A DNA stretch of 64,000 bases from Paenibacillus phytohabitans (GCF_013141775.1 NZ_WHOB01000037.1:1-64000); one strand, 5' to 3'. Counted from the stretch's first letter, positions 44,915 through 54,542 are shown. The notes: generated from the letters alone by a model not told the origin. Made by a program: numbers and translations.

Positions 44915-47900
44915 TTAGTTAACAGAACCGCTGAAATACAGCTCGTAATCAATCGTTGTAATGAACGGCACATATTTGCCGTTGAAACGGTCGTAGTGCT
45001 GCAGCGTGAACCAATCCACAAATCCCGGCCAATTAATCTCATCATCTGCGTCCAGGCCGAAATGATCATAGAAATGGAACACCAGCTTCCCGCTGAACTG
45101 GTCTCCGGCAATCTTGAAGTCCTTAATAGTAATATTATTGCCATGGAAGGCATGAATCGCCAGGGATAACGCCAGATTGGTCTTCTCCGTAAACACCGGA
45201 TACGGGCTGTGTGAGAATCCGCCCACGTAATCATAAACAACCTTCTTGTTCGCACTTGGGTTATACTCCAGCTTAGACAGGTCGCCATTACTATTGTGCA
45301 GCTCCTGGACCACGAAATCACGGATTAATTGCACATAATTCTCGGTGCTGGAGTCACTTATGACTGCATTATCCAGCTTGCTGTTATGATACTTGATATA
45401 TTTGTCCGTGCTGAAGGTGTCACCGTCGGAAACCGATGTACCTTCATTACTGCGGTTATCGTATCTGAACGTCGAGATCAAATCGCTCAGAACGGAGCTC
45501 ATATCGTCACTCGCACCGGTTTTGCCGACGGAGAACAGGAATGCCATTTCGCCCCAGATCATGGCTTCCGGCGTAATCCTGGCCACAGAGAACACCGGGC
45601 CCAGCTTGAATAATTCACTGTAGGTGTAGTCATTGAACGTCAGGTCATCCGATACGGTATAATCTCCTCGCGGAGCATCCTTGAGTACTCCCTCCCTGTA
45701 ATCTGACTGAAGGATCAATGCCTCATTAACATCTGGAGTCAGCCTTCTGGGATCCACTGCGTCGTTCAGACCATCGCCGTCCGTGTCTGTCAGATTAGGA
45801 TTAGAATACATATAGGCATAGACCTTATCGCCGGCTTTCAGAATGCGGACCTCTTCACCATCCTTGAGCCCGTCGTCATCGCTGTCCGCATCCAGGTAGT
45901 TCACTCTGACCACCGCACCGCCTGTACCTAGACGCAACCGGCCGGCCTGCATTTCTTTCTCATGATAGTCACTAATGCCGTCCATGTCTGTATCTTTGTA
46001 TAAGTCCGAGGTCTCGGCGATCGTATCGAAGATCCCGTATAAATGGTCGGCGTTGCTCGCATGATAGTAGCTGCCGCCGGTGCCCTGCGCCATATTTGTC
46101 AGTACACTCGTCGATACACTGCTGCCGAGCCCTACCGTATAAATAACGATTTGATTATCAGCGGCCTGCTTGGTCAGCGATGTATTGTAAGTGCCGTCCC
46201 CATCTGTAAGCATAATAATATACTTCAGGACATCTGTTCTGCCGCTGGCGGTGAACAAATTAATTGCACTTGCAATTCCGCTAGTCAGGCTCGTTCCGCC
46301 GTTACTGTCAATCTTCCCTGCGGCTGTATTCAAAGCTGCCTTATCAGAGGTGAACGCGGATAATACCTTGGCGGTGTCGTCAAAATCAACAATAGCGCCC
46401 CGGTCACTTCCTGTCAGCAGGTTGATGAACTGTCTGGTTACGCTGGTTCTCACATTGCTTCCATCATTGTTCGACATGCTGCCCGAGGAGTCGATAACGA
46501 AGACAATGTCCATCCCCGAATATTGTTCTTCTCCCTCATCATACAGGAACTTATACTGCCATACAGTATCGTATACGGTTTTGTTTAATAAAATGTACTT
46601 TGAAAAGTGTCCCGTCTCGGCCGAAACCACATTCTCCGTAACCTTCTGATTGGGCAGCTCTTCAAATAACTGCGCAGCCTCATTGAAATAGTAGATCCGC
46701 GGAACGAAGTTCGCTGTATTCAACAAGCTATCATCAAGTTCGAAGGAAATCGTCGCCTTCTCAAAGGCTCCGTTTATTGAGAAATTGTAGCCTTGATCGA
46801 TATAGCCGGGGATCGTTGTATCATTAAGAATGCCGTCCTGAACAGGATCTACAGATAAACTGCCCACCTGTTCCGCGCTGACCCCTTCAACGGTAACGCT
46901 GGGAACTGCTTTGGCATCCGCAGCTTCAACCGCAACCGTTCTCGAGAACTTTGCTTCGATCACGAGCGGGTTGCTTCCGATCTTCACCTCCCAGGCATCC
47001 GACAGCCCGTCGCCATCGGTGTCCGCCTTCAGGGGGTCCGTCTGATACGTCTGAACCTCTTCGCCGTCCGAAAGACCATCGCCGTCCGTATCCGCGCTGA
47101 TCAGGCTCGTCTGATAGGACAACTCTTCCAGGTTGGTTAATCCATCGTTATCGCCGTCTTCGTCACCATCCAGAATCCCGTCCTGATTACTATCCTGTTC
47201 AAGCGGATTCAGCTTCAATACGATGATCTCATCCCGGTCGCTTAATCCGTCTCCATCAGTATCCTTACTGGTAACGGAAAGGCCATAATGTTCTTCGTAA
47301 TAATCGCTAATTCCGTCGCCGTCGCTGTCCTGCTCCCGGTCAATCCCTAAGTTATCCAGATTATTCTCGTCGAAATTCACGATGATATACTCTTTGGCAA
47401 CCTCAGAACCATCGCTTAATTGCGCACTTAGCTTCAGCAGATTATAGCCGACACCCAGCCCTATGCCTTCCACGGACCAGACCCCACTTACTGGAATAGC
47501 TCCTTGCTGCAGGACCGTTTTATTTTTATCAGAAGTCTGATAGGTAAAGGTCTTGATGCGCGATGTCCCTCCCAGTGTTCCCGACAGCTTGTCCAGCTTC
47601 GTTCTCAGGAAGTAATAGTCACCGTCTGCGCTATTCTGAAGTTCTAAACCGTACGTATCGAGCTGCACGGAGACTTCCTCCGGTTCAGGTACTTCTTGCC
47701 GGGCCGCAATCTGCGTCAGCTCATAGCCCGCAGGTTCATTGACTACATTTCCCGGATTCCCGGAGAACCCGAGTGTCAGCGTCTCCCCCGGCTGAATATT
47801 GGCGTTGTAGCCTGCATTATGTATGACGTAATGATTACCGGTATGCCCGGTGATTTCGGCCGTCCAGAACCGTTCCAGATTCCCCTCATAATCAAAACTC

Positions 47901-48463
47901 AGCTTCCAGTCCTCAATGGTGGTCTGCGATTGATTCTTAATGGCGATTTCACCGTTAAAAGCGCTTCCCCAATCACTCGTCACTGTGAAGCTTGTTTCAT
48001 AGTCTCCTGCCGGCACAATCTGTTCGCTGCCTTGCATATCAAACGCTGACGGAAGGACCAGTTCCCCGTCATACTTCGCCGTGAAGCCAAAGTTCACACT
48101 GCTGCCCGCAGGAATGTCCTGGTTGCTCCCTGCATTCTTGATTACATAAGCACCATTCTCATAGGCCTGCACAATCCCGTTCCAGATATTAGTGATCTCA
48201 TAGGGCTGGTTAAAGCCCAGTGTCCAATTCTCAATCGTCCGGTCGCCCGTATTCCTGATGGTGACATCCGCATTGAATGCCCCCTCCCACTTGGAAGAAA
48301 TGGTGTAGATTACCTCGTAACCCTCTCCCGTGTAGACCGTTTCTTGCTGGCCGCCCGTTGAGTTCTCTTGAGCCAGGGCAGGCTTGAGCGGAATGAATGA
48401 TAATACCAATACTAGAGCTACTAATAGAGCAAAGCTTCGTTTCATAATGCTTTTCCTGAACAT
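44915..48463 (-). CDS. large secreted protein: 2x CBM2-like, TSP3 repeats, VWA, DUF3289-like C-terminus
   Basis: A 1182-residue exported protein. Signal peptide 1-31; two CBM2-like domains (about 40-145 and 150-245); a beta domain (265-365); calcium-binding thrombospondin type 3 repeats with DTDGDGLSD units (378-500); a VWA domain (651-815) with intact MIDAS DSSGS (658-662) and LTDGDG; more TSP3 repeats (823-905); and a C-terminal domain (about 985-1182) with FHGNNITIKDF, FYDHFGLDADD and WFTLQHYD, which resembles DUF3289. No cell-wall anchor motif is visible. It suggests a Ca-dependent adhesive stalk bearing an effector-like tip. GAGGAGG lies before the ATG. A membrane-anchored gene follows in the operon. 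Confidence 0.85.
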   Translation of the reverse strand: MFRKSIMKRSFALLVALVLVLSFIPLKPALAQENSTGGQQETVYTGEGYEVIYTISSKWEGAFNADVTIRNTGDRTIENWTLGFNQPYEITNIWNGIVQAYENGAYVIKNAGSNQDIPAGSSVNFGFTAKYDGELVLPSAFDMQGSEQIVPAGDYETSFTVTSDWGSAFNGEIAIKNQSQTTIEDWKLSFDYEGNLERFWTAEITGHTGNHYVIHNAGYNANIQPGETLTLGFSGNPGNVVNEPAGYELTQIAARQEVPEPEEVSVQLDTYGLELQNSADGDYYFLRTKLDKLSGTLGGTSRIKTFTYQTSDKNKTVLQQGAIPVSGVWSVEGIGLGVGYNLLKLSAQLSDGSEVAKEYIIVNFDENNLDNLGIDREQDSDGDGISDYYEEHYGLSVTSKDTDGDGLSDRDEIIVLKLNPLEQDSNQDGILDGDEDGDNDGLTNLEELSYQTSLISADTDGDGLSDGEEVQTYQTDPLKADTDGDGLSDAWEVKIGSNPLVIEAKFSRTVAVEAADAKAVPSVTVEGVSAEQVGSLSVDPVQDGILNDTTIPGYIDQGYNFSINGAFEKATISFELDDSLLNTANFVPRIYYFNEAAQLFEELPNQKVTENVVSAETGHFSKYILLNKTVYDTVWQYKFLYDEGEEQYSGMDIVFVIDSSGSMSNNDGSNVRTSVTRQFINLLTGSDRGAIVDFDDTAKVLSAFTSDKAALNTAAGKIDSNGGTSLTSGIASAINLFTASGRTDVLKYIIMLTDGDGTYNTSLTKQAADNQIVIYTVGLGSSVSTSVLTNMAQGTGGSYYHASNADHLYGIFDTIAETSDLYKDTDMDGISDYHEKEMQAGRLRLGTGGAVVRVNYLDADSDDDGLKDGEEVRILKAGDKVYAYMYSNPNLTDTDGDGLNDAVDPRRLTPDVNEALILQSDYREGVLKDAPRGDYTVSDDLTFNDYTYSELFKLGPVFSVARITPEAMIWGEMAFLFSVGKTGASDDMSSVLSDLISTFRYDNRSNEGTSVSDGDTFSTDKYIKYHNSKLDNAVISDSSTENYVQLIRDFVVQELHNSNGDLSKLEYNPSANKKVVYDYVGGFSHSPYPVFTEKTNLALSLAIHAFHGNNITIKDFKIAGDQFSGKLVFHFYDHFGLDADDEINWPGFVDWFTLQHYDRFNGKYVPFITTIDYELYFSGSVN

Positions 48464-48486
48464 CGCTACCGTTCCTCCTCATATGA

Positions 48487-48554
48487 TTGCAAATAATAGT
48501 TCGAATACTGATGTAATGTCATGGAGTATTATGAATCTATGATATTTGCAAATA
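48487..48554. promoter_or_regulatory. TATTTGCAAATA palindrome and related half-site
   Basis: In the gap between the VWA gene and a divergent secreted-protein gene, a perfect 12-bp palindrome TATTTGCAAATA (48543-48554) and a direct partial copy TTGCAAATA (48487-48495). Possibly an operator; no regulator is adjacent. Confidence 0.35.
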
Positions 48555-48683
48555 GAGGATTAGGCAACAACAAATGGAAGAAAAGTAGAAGAACGACAAA
48601 ACCACAATGTCCTATTCTGCATATAACCTCCCGCTTCAGCCATAATAATACAAGCCATTTCATACGCACACATAAAGGAGCAG

Positions 48684-49337
48684 ATGAATTTGAAAAACAA
48701 ATGGCTGCTGGCGTTAACATTGGTGCTCGCACTCACCTTGACGCAAGCAGCAGGACCCTTACATGCACAGGCAGGCGGCAAGCAAGAAGCGGTTTGCTTC
48801 AGCCCCAAGATGGTTCAGCTGAAAAGCGATATGCAGAAGGTATGGATTGACCATACCATATGGACGCGAAGCTATATTGTCAGTGCCATCTCTAATAACC
48901 CGGACCAGAAGGACGTACTGAACCGGCTGCTGAGAAACCAGCAGGACATAGGCGATGTATTCAAACCGTATTACGGGGAGGCAGCCGGCAATAAGCTGGC
49001 CGAGCTGTTGAAAGAGCATATTGGGATTGCAGGCAAGATTGTAGCAGCCGCCAAAGCGGGCAATCAGGCTGATCTGAAGAAGCTGCAGGCCGATTGGCAT
49101 AAGAATGCCGATGAGATTGCAACTTTTTTGAGCGCACTGAATCCAAACTGGCCGTTTAAGGCGATGCAAGAGATGCTGTATGAGCACCTTCAGTTAGTTA
49201 CAGACATTGTGCTGAGCTGCCTCAAGGGAGACTGGGCAGCAGATATTGCCGCAACCGACAAGAATGAGGTCCATATGATTCATTTAGCGGATGTTCTGAC
49301 AATGGGCATTATCAAGCAGTTCCCGGAGAAGTTTTAG
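48684..49337 (+). CDS. secreted all-helical protein of unknown function
   Basis: A 217-residue protein with a signal peptide (LLALTLVLALTLTQAAGPLHAQA) and a mature part predicted as a helical bundle with scattered His, Asp and Glu (WIDHTIWTRSYIVSA, FKPYYGEAAGNKLAELLKEHI, WHKNADEIATFL, NPNWPFKAMQEMLYEHL). Homologues in Bacillales are known to me only as uncharacterised or loosely named proteins. GGAG precedes the ATG; a clear terminator follows. Confidence 0.8.
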   Translation: MNLKNKWLLALTLVLALTLTQAAGPLHAQAGGKQEAVCFSPKMVQLKSDMQKVWIDHTIWTRSYIVSAISNNPDQKDVLNRLLRNQQDIGDVFKPYYGEAAGNKLAELLKEHIGIAGKIVAAAKAGNQADLKKLQADWHKNADEIATFLSALNPNWPFKAMQEMLYEHLQLVTDIVLSCLKGDWAADIAATDKNEVHMIHLADVLTMGIIKQFPEKF

Positions 49338-49368
49338 GAAATTATGCAATAAACAGCGTATATAAGAC

Positions 49369-49413
49369 AGCTTTCCATAATCGCCCGGGAGGGGATTGTG
49401 GAAAGCTTTTTTA
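49369..49413 (+). terminator. terminator of the secreted helical protein gene
   Basis: 14-bp stem with one G-U pair (49369-49382 with 49394-49407) and a run of seven T. The remaining gap up to 49649 shows nothing I can name. Confidence 0.88.
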
Positions 49414-49649
49414 TGTGTTTAGCCATAGCAGAGTAACAGAGTGAACTGGCACGATATATTAATCCCCTAATCCCATCCTGTCAAGAAATAATTTGTGTGG
49501 GAGCGGCATTGCGGGGTATGCCCCCTACACTTACCAAGTATGAATGAATTTGCGGGTATGAGGACCGTGGCTGCTTTTTCCTATTCGTCCGGCTTCACGT
49601 AAAATTTGCTACAAGCCTAATTATGTACCATAGAAAGGAAGTGCTGTGC

Positions 49650-49889
49650 ATGAACAGCGTGGATATAATCAGATTTGTGGTCCTTTACGGTCAAAAGCCT
49701 GAGCATGAATGTTACGGATACATGGAGCTGAATCATGAGGGCCATATGATTGCACTCTACAATAATTTTGGTGAGGAATTAGATTTGTATGGGGGTCACG
49801 AGCTTGTCCGGGTACGGACGCTTGGCCAATTTGATGACGAGGACCGCGATAATTTCTATTCCTTGTTGGAAAGTGACGGTGTAGGTTAA
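49650..49889 (+). CDS. small hypothetical protein
   Basis: A 79-residue acidic cytoplasmic protein I do not recognise: MNSVDIIRFVVLYGQ opening, a beta-type centre (CYGYMELNHEGHMIALYNNF), and an acidic end (DDEDRDNFYSLLES). ATG at 49650 is preferred to one at 49623 because AAAGGAAG lies 8 nt before it. It stands alone. Confidence 0.65.
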   Translation: MNSVDIIRFVVLYGQKPEHECYGYMELNHEGHMIALYNNFGEELDLYGGHELVRVRTLGQFDDEDRDNFYSLLESDGVG

Positions 49890-49914
49890 TCCTGCCGGGT
49901 TAACCAGCATCCGG

Positions 49915-50922
49915 CTATATGTCCCCAAGAAGTGTATCAAGCTGATCCCAATGCTCCGCAGTATGAATCATTTCTTCGGCAAAGCGGGCAGGGACCCTGC
50001 TCGACGAATCGAGCGGCGGCTTGATCCACCAAAGCGACTCGATGCACCAGACATACTTGACTGCCCGCAAAAGAGTGCCCGGCGGCAGCGGGTGTACACT
50101 ACGGTAGCCTTCAGCGAAAGCAGCAACCGCATCCCTGCGGAATCCGCTCCCGCCGAGTGTGCCGGAAAGGACCGCCCGCCCGAGGTCCAGCGCCGGAAAC
50201 GAGTAGCGTGCCCGGTCGAAGTCAACGATGGCTGTCAGCGCGTCCCCTTCGAACAGCAGGTTGTCCGCCCACAGATCAAGGTGGGCCCAGCCCGCTGTCA
50301 AAGGCGTAAAGTCCTGATCTCGAAGTGAATCAGCAACCGCCTTCTGTAATTGCAGCGCGTTCCGGACACGCCCGGACGAGCTGCGGGCTGCCTCCCAGCT
50401 TACCTCCCAGGCGAGCTCCATCTCCTCGCGCGACAACTGCCAGGCCGGTTCACCCGCCGGCACTGCTGCTCCGACCCCTGATGCCGCCGCGGCACCCCAG
50501 ACGGTATGCATATCCGCAGCAGCCCGCCCGAGTGAATGCATTCCCTGCTCACCGATCCTGCCGGCAGGCACCATAGCACCCGGACAGCATGTCATGACGG
50601 TCATGTATCTTCCGCAGGGCAGGATGTGCATGCAGCGCCCTTCCAGCGTTAACGGCTCAGGACACGGTCCTCCCGACTGGTACCACATGCGCTGCAGCTG
50701 CAGCGCATGCTCAATCTTGCCGCGAAACTCCGGATCCTCCATCTTGAACCGCCCGGGGTGATAGCTTTTGGCGAACAGCCGCCCCTTATTCGTCCCGATA
50801 ATCCACTTCTCGTTCAATAGTCCGCGATTCACACGCCCGGCAGACAGCAGCTCAGCCTCAAAATGCTTCTTCAGCCAGCCTGCGATCTCGCCAATTAATT
50901 GGTCCTCAGTCGTCAGCAGCAT
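49915..50922 (-). CDS. APH/CotS-like phosphotransferase family protein
   Basis: A 335-residue kinase-fold protein. The N-lobe Lys is in GRLFAKSYHPG, the catalytic loop is WAHLDLWADNLLFEG with the HxDxxxxN pattern, and the metal site is AIVDFDRARYSFPALDLG. The family includes aminoglycoside, homoserine and choline kinases and spore-coat CotS/YutH; resemblance to CotS-type proteins is plausible in a spore former. G+C is higher than in neighbouring genes. Single-gene unit, GAGGGG before the ATG. Confidence 0.85.
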   Translation of the reverse strand: MLLTTEDQLIGEIAGWLKKHFEAELLSAGRVNRGLLNEKWIIGTNKGRLFAKSYHPGRFKMEDPEFRGKIEHALQLQRMWYQSGGPCPEPLTLEGRCMHILPCGRYMTVMTCCPGAMVPAGRIGEQGMHSLGRAAADMHTVWGAAAASGVGAAVPAGEPAWQLSREEMELAWEVSWEAARSSSGRVRNALQLQKAVADSLRDQDFTPLTAGWAHLDLWADNLLFEGDALTAIVDFDRARYSFPALDLGRAVLSGTLGGSGFRRDAVAAFAEGYRSVHPLPPGTLLRAVKYVWCIESLWWIKPPLDSSSRVPARFAEEMIHTAEHWDQLDTLLGDI

Positions 50923-50963
50923 TCTAAGCCAACCCCTCTAATCAGATTCCCCTATTCATGATT

Positions 50964-51545
50964 CTATCTCAACAATGTCAATATTTCTCTGACAGAATTA
51001 TCAACAAAGGTCCGCTCAGGCCGGGATTTCATGAACACAGTCAGTCCGATTAATGATATGACCAGTGTCTGCGCCAGACTCTTTGCGTTAATGCCGGGAT
51101 CAAGCTCACCTGAACGCAACCCCCGCTCAACCGTTTCCTGGAAAATTACCGAGAGATACATCTGATGTTCTCTGGTCAGGATCGCAAATTTCTCATCATG
51201 AGGCGCAAGCTCCACCATCGAGTTGAGGCAAAAGCACCCCCAGTTCGGATCTTCCCCATATTCCTTTGCCACTAGATTCTCAAAAAAACTGCGGAATGCT
51301 TCTTTAACAGAAGAATTAGTCTGGAGTTTGCCCCGTATAGAGGCAGCATGAGCACTCGTATATTTGCGCAGCGCAGCTTCAAATAGTCCTTTTTTATCTC
51401 CAAAAGCGGAGTATAGGCTGGGGCGCTGAATGCCCATTCTTGAAGTCAAATCGCTCAAAGAGGTAGCTTCGAATCCTTTCTCCCAAAAAAGCTCCATCGC
51501 TGCATCCAATACCTTGTCTTCATCAAATTCACGTTGCCGGGCCAA
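50964..51545 (-). CDS. TetR/AcrR-family regulator
   Basis: A 193-residue TetR protein beginning ARQREFDEDKVLDAAMELFWEKGFEATSLSDLTSRMGIQRPSLYSAFGDKKGLFE, a very typical N-terminal domain. The TTG at 51545 is chosen because AAGAGGGG lies before it, and the upstream ATG (51563) has no ribosome binding site and falls on an operator-like palindrome. Divergent from the MFS exporter; palindromes of the ATACCGTTCGGTAT type stand by both genes. Confidence 0.9.
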   Translation of the reverse strand: MARQREFDEDKVLDAAMELFWEKGFEATSLSDLTSRMGIQRPSLYSAFGDKKGLFEAALRKYTSAHAASIRGKLQTNSSVKEAFRSFFENLVAKEYGEDPNWGCFCLNSMVELAPHDEKFAILTREHQMYLSVIFQETVERGLRSGELDPGINAKSLAQTLVISLIGLTVFMKSRPERTFVDNSVREILTLLR

Positions 51546-51561
51546 TATAACCCCTCTTTTC

Positions 51562-51575
51562 ATATCGTTCAGTAT
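51562..51575. promoter_or_regulatory. TetR operator, regulator side
   Basis: ATATCGTTCAGTAT, an imperfect copy of the palindrome at 51682-51695, just upstream of the regulator start. Likely autoregulation. Confidence 0.6.
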
Positions 51576-51681
51576 ATTATAATTCTATTGTTCACAGATT
51601 TCATTGTCAATCATATTGAGATTATGCAATAGATCTTGACAGTTATTATTTATCAGGGTTACATTTATCAGGGATTATTTT

Positions 51682-51695
51682 ATACCGTTCGGTAT
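51682..51695. promoter_or_regulatory. TetR operator, exporter side
   Basis: Perfect inverted repeat ATACCG-TT-CGGTAT, about 45 bp before the MFS start. The ACCGNNCGGT type is a known TetR operator class. Confidence 0.7.
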
Positions 51696-51739
51696 GAAAC
51701 GAAATCTCTTGCACACATAGAATTTAAGGAGGTGTCACT

Positions 51740-52951
51740 TTGGAAAAGGTAGTCGAACAACCGCTTGCAGCATCCGAATCCGCTCCAGTATCTCCAATGT
51801 CCCGGAGTGTTGCGCTCTTATTTGCCATCGCCTGCGGACTGGCAGTCGCCAATATTTATTATGCGCAGCCCCTGCTGGACGCTATTTCACAAGAATTCGG
51901 GATTACGCCTTCCTCCGTTGGCCTTGTTATTACCATTACTCAAGTCTGTTACGCGCTTGGACTGCTATTGCTGGTGCCCCTCGGTGATTTGTTGAACCGG
52001 CGCTGGCTGATCGCCGGACAGACGCTAATATCCGTCCTGGCTCTGATTGTGGTTGGTACAGCCCATACCAGCAAGGTGTTATTCATAAGCATAGCTGCGG
52101 TTGGATTGCTTGCCGTAGTCACACAGACACTGGTTGCCTTCGCAGCAACTTTGGCAGACCCGGCTGAGCGCGGACGTACTGTAGGTGTTGTGACAAGCGG
52201 AATCGTTATAGGTATTCTGCTCGCACGGACTTTTGCCGGAGTATTAACGGATATAGCCGGTTGGCGCTCTGTCTACCTGGTCTCTGCGGGATTAACGCTA
52301 ATCATGGCTGGCGTATTGTTTCGGGTGCTGCCCAAGGATGAGCCCTCAAGAGAAGCCTTGTCCTATCTGCAGCTGCTGCGTTCGCTGTTCACATTATTCG
52401 CACAGGAGCGAATTCTGCGCATCCGCGCTGTACTGGCTCTGCTGATTTTTACCGCGTTCAGCATATTATGGACTTCCCTGGTGCTGCCGCTCAGCGCTCC
52501 GCCGCTATCTCTTTCACACACTGCAATTGGCGCGTTTGGACTCGCCGGAGTGGCTGGAGCATTGGCAGCAGCGCGGGCAGGCCGTCTTGCCGACCGGGGT
52601 TTAGGGCAGAGGACTACTGGCGCGGCATTGATTCTGCTGCTTCTGTCATGGCTGCCCATAAGTTATACGGAGCATTCGCTTCCCTCATTAGTCGCAGGTA
52701 TTATCCTTCTTGATCTGGCAGTACAAGCTGTGCATGTCACCAACCAGAGCATGATTCTTAATTTGCACCCGGAGGCACGCAGCAGGCTTACCGCCGGTTA
52801 TATGATTTTCTATTCCATAGGCAGCGCCACCGGGTCCATCGCATCCACCAGCATCTATGCTTACTCAGGCTGGAACGGAGTATGCTTGTTAGGCGCAATC
52901 GTGAGTGCCCTGGCGCTGCTATTCTGGGCATTAACCCGCCGCCTCAAATAG
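51740..52951 (+). CDS. MFS exporter (DHA-type)
   Basis: A 403-residue transporter with 12 membrane helices. ACGLAVANIYYAQPLLDAISQEFGI is the family-specific first helix; GDLLNRRWLIAG is the MFS loop 2-3 motif and GILLARTFAGVLTDIAGWR the export-type motif C region. It belongs to the group of small-molecule exporters usually paired with a TetR regulator; the drug is unknown. TTG start with a perfect AAGGAGGTG ahead. A short GCCGCC/GGCGGC hairpin (52963-52980) follows. Confidence 0.93.
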   Translation: MEKVVEQPLAASESAPVSPMSRSVALLFAIACGLAVANIYYAQPLLDAISQEFGITPSSVGLVITITQVCYALGLLLLVPLGDLLNRRWLIAGQTLISVLALIVVGTAHTSKVLFISIAAVGLLAVVTQTLVAFAATLADPAERGRTVGVVTSGIVIGILLARTFAGVLTDIAGWRSVYLVSAGLTLIMAGVLFRVLPKDEPSREALSYLQLLRSLFTLFAQERILRIRAVLALLIFTAFSILWTSLVLPLSAPPLSLSHTAIGAFGLAGVAGALAAARAGRLADRGLGQRTTGAALILLLLSWLPISYTEHSLPSLVAGIILLDLAVQAVHVTNQSMILNLHPEARSRLTAGYMIFYSIGSATGSIASTSIYAYSGWNGVCLLGAIVSALALLFWALTRRLK

Positions 52952-53014
52952 ATAAATATAAGGCCGCCCTTACAGGCGGCTCACGGCTCTCTTATATTCT
53001 GTGCATTGCGCAGA

Positions 53015-53959
53015 CTAGTTAAGTTTGGTCACTTCCATTACCTTGCTGCTAAACTGGTACGTTACACTGACATTCTCTATAATCTCCGTATCCTGATAGG
53101 CCAGGGAACCCTCGAACTCCAAGGTATCATTGTCCTTCCAGACGATGTTACTGGCATCACTATAATTTTCATAATCCGGGCGGATCCATGTGTCTATTTC
53201 TTGCTCCGCCCCATATTTGACTCTTGCGGATTCTATTAATTCCGGACTGGTTCTTCCTGCTTCCACATTAATAATCTGCACAAATTCACTTTTATTAGAA
53301 CAGGTGACGACCGCAACTAACCTCTTATCGGGGGAAGGAATCATCTCTGTGATATACATAGAGGGTGCAGAGAAGCTTGAATATTCCTCCAGCTTATTGT
53401 CTTTGATCCTCCATAGGACATTCTGGCTTCCATAATCCGAATAATGATTAAATAACGTAAATAACATACTGCCGTCTGCCAGTTTAACAATATACGGACT
53501 CCGGTAACTTTGTGAGAGAATATCTATAGCAAAAGCAGCCGCATCGGCGATTTTGGGATTCTCATTTCCTGCAAACGGCTGAAGTTTATTCAGTGCCTTT
53601 GCTCTTAAGCTTGGATCATTGAAGCCTTCCACCAGCCGGTTGATAGCAACATATACATGTTCTTCATTATCACTTTTGAGGGCCTGCAGAAATTTCATCC
53701 CGTCATACTTGGGAGCGGGCAGTAACTCCATGTCTTCAGCTCTCAGATAACGGATATACGGCTCTGCGTTCTGATTCTTATAATATTCGGTTGCTAATAA
53801 AGCGGAAGCGGTTGAACTATAGAGTACAAGACAGGCAACCAGAGCCACCCACTTTTTAGAAAAGCCTTTTTTCCTTTTCTCCGCTCCGCTCGATCCGGCT
53901 GCTTCAATTAAATCCTCATCCATGAGTCCGATCTCGCGGTATAACTCTTCTCTTTTCAC
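53015..53959 (-). CDS. putative anti-sigma / ECF-associated membrane protein
   Basis: A 314-residue protein with a short cytoplasmic N-terminus (residues 1-35, acidic then KRKKGFSKK), one membrane helix (36-54) and a large extracellular part: helical repeat-like segment (FLQALKSDNEEHVYVAINRLVEGF) followed by beta strands with PSPDKRLVAVVTC, as in propeller-like sensors. There is no zinc motif. The start overlaps the ECF sigma stop by 4 nt, which argues that it is the cognate anti-sigma factor or sensor. Not a family I can name. Confidence 0.75.
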   Translation of the reverse strand: MKREELYREIGLMDEDLIEAAGSSGAEKRKKGFSKKWVALVACLVLYSSTASALLATEYYKNQNAEPYIRYLRAEDMELLPAPKYDGMKFLQALKSDNEEHVYVAINRLVEGFNDPSLRAKALNKLQPFAGNENPKIADAAAFAIDILSQSYRSPYIVKLADGSMLFTLFNHYSDYGSQNVLWRIKDNKLEEYSSFSAPSMYITEMIPSPDKRLVAVVTCSNKSEFVQIINVEAGRTSPELIESARVKYGAEQEIDTWIRPDYENYSDASNIVWKDNDTLEFEGSLAYQDTEIIENVSVTYQFSSKVMEVTKLN

Positions 53960-54513
53960 AGGTGAACTCCCCCCTTGGCTAAATGAGCTCTAAGCTTATT
54001 TCTTGTTCTGAAAAGAATGGACTTCACTTTACTGCTGCTCATCTGAAATCTCATAGCGAGTTCCTCTATGGAATCTGAATACCAGTACCGCCTAATAAAT
54101 ATATTTCTGGCTTGCTCCTCTATGCCATATAGAAATTCATTGATCAAGCTTGCGGTTTCACCCGCTTCATATTCTCCTTCTACCGTATCCGGGGAAGCTA
54201 TGCATCCTTCCAGTTCGGTTAGAATAGCATCAAACTGACGGTTGCGTTTCTTGGCTGTATTATAACTATGTTTATCGAGCGCTATATTACGGGTGATTCT
54301 TCCTAAAAAAACAGATAGCTTCCCGGGCATCGTAGGCGGAATTGCATTCCACGCTGCCAGGTATGTATCATTCTCACATTCATCAATATCTGAGAGACTG
54401 GATAGGATGTTTCTGGCAATCACTCTGCAGTAAGCCCCGTATTTCTTCTTGGTCTCTACAATGGCCTGCTGTGAACGCTGTAAGTATAGGCGGACTATTC
54501 CCTGATCTTCCAT
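53956..54513 (-). CDS. ECF-type sigma factor
   Basis: A 185-residue sigma-70 family protein with region 2 (YGAYCRVIARNILSSLSDIDECENDTYLAAWNAIPP, GRITRNIALDKH) and region 4 (RNIFIRRYWYSDSIEELAMRFQMSSSKVKSILFRTRNKL). The N-terminal wording and Cys in DECENDTY match a large group of Bacillales ECF factors paired with one-helix membrane anti-sigma genes. AAAAGGAG before the ATG. A possible self-recognised promoter lies at 54543-54572. Confidence 0.9.
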   Translation of the reverse strand: MEDQGIVRLYLQRSQQAIVETKKKYGAYCRVIARNILSSLSDIDECENDTYLAAWNAIPPTMPGKLSVFLGRITRNIALDKHSYNTAKKRNRQFDAILTELEGCIASPDTVEGEYEAGETASLINEFLYGIEEQARNIFIRRYWYSDSIEELAMRFQMSSSKVKSILFRTRNKLRAHLAKGGVHL

Positions 54514-54542
54514 CTGTCATTCTCCTTTTAATCTCTTATCTA

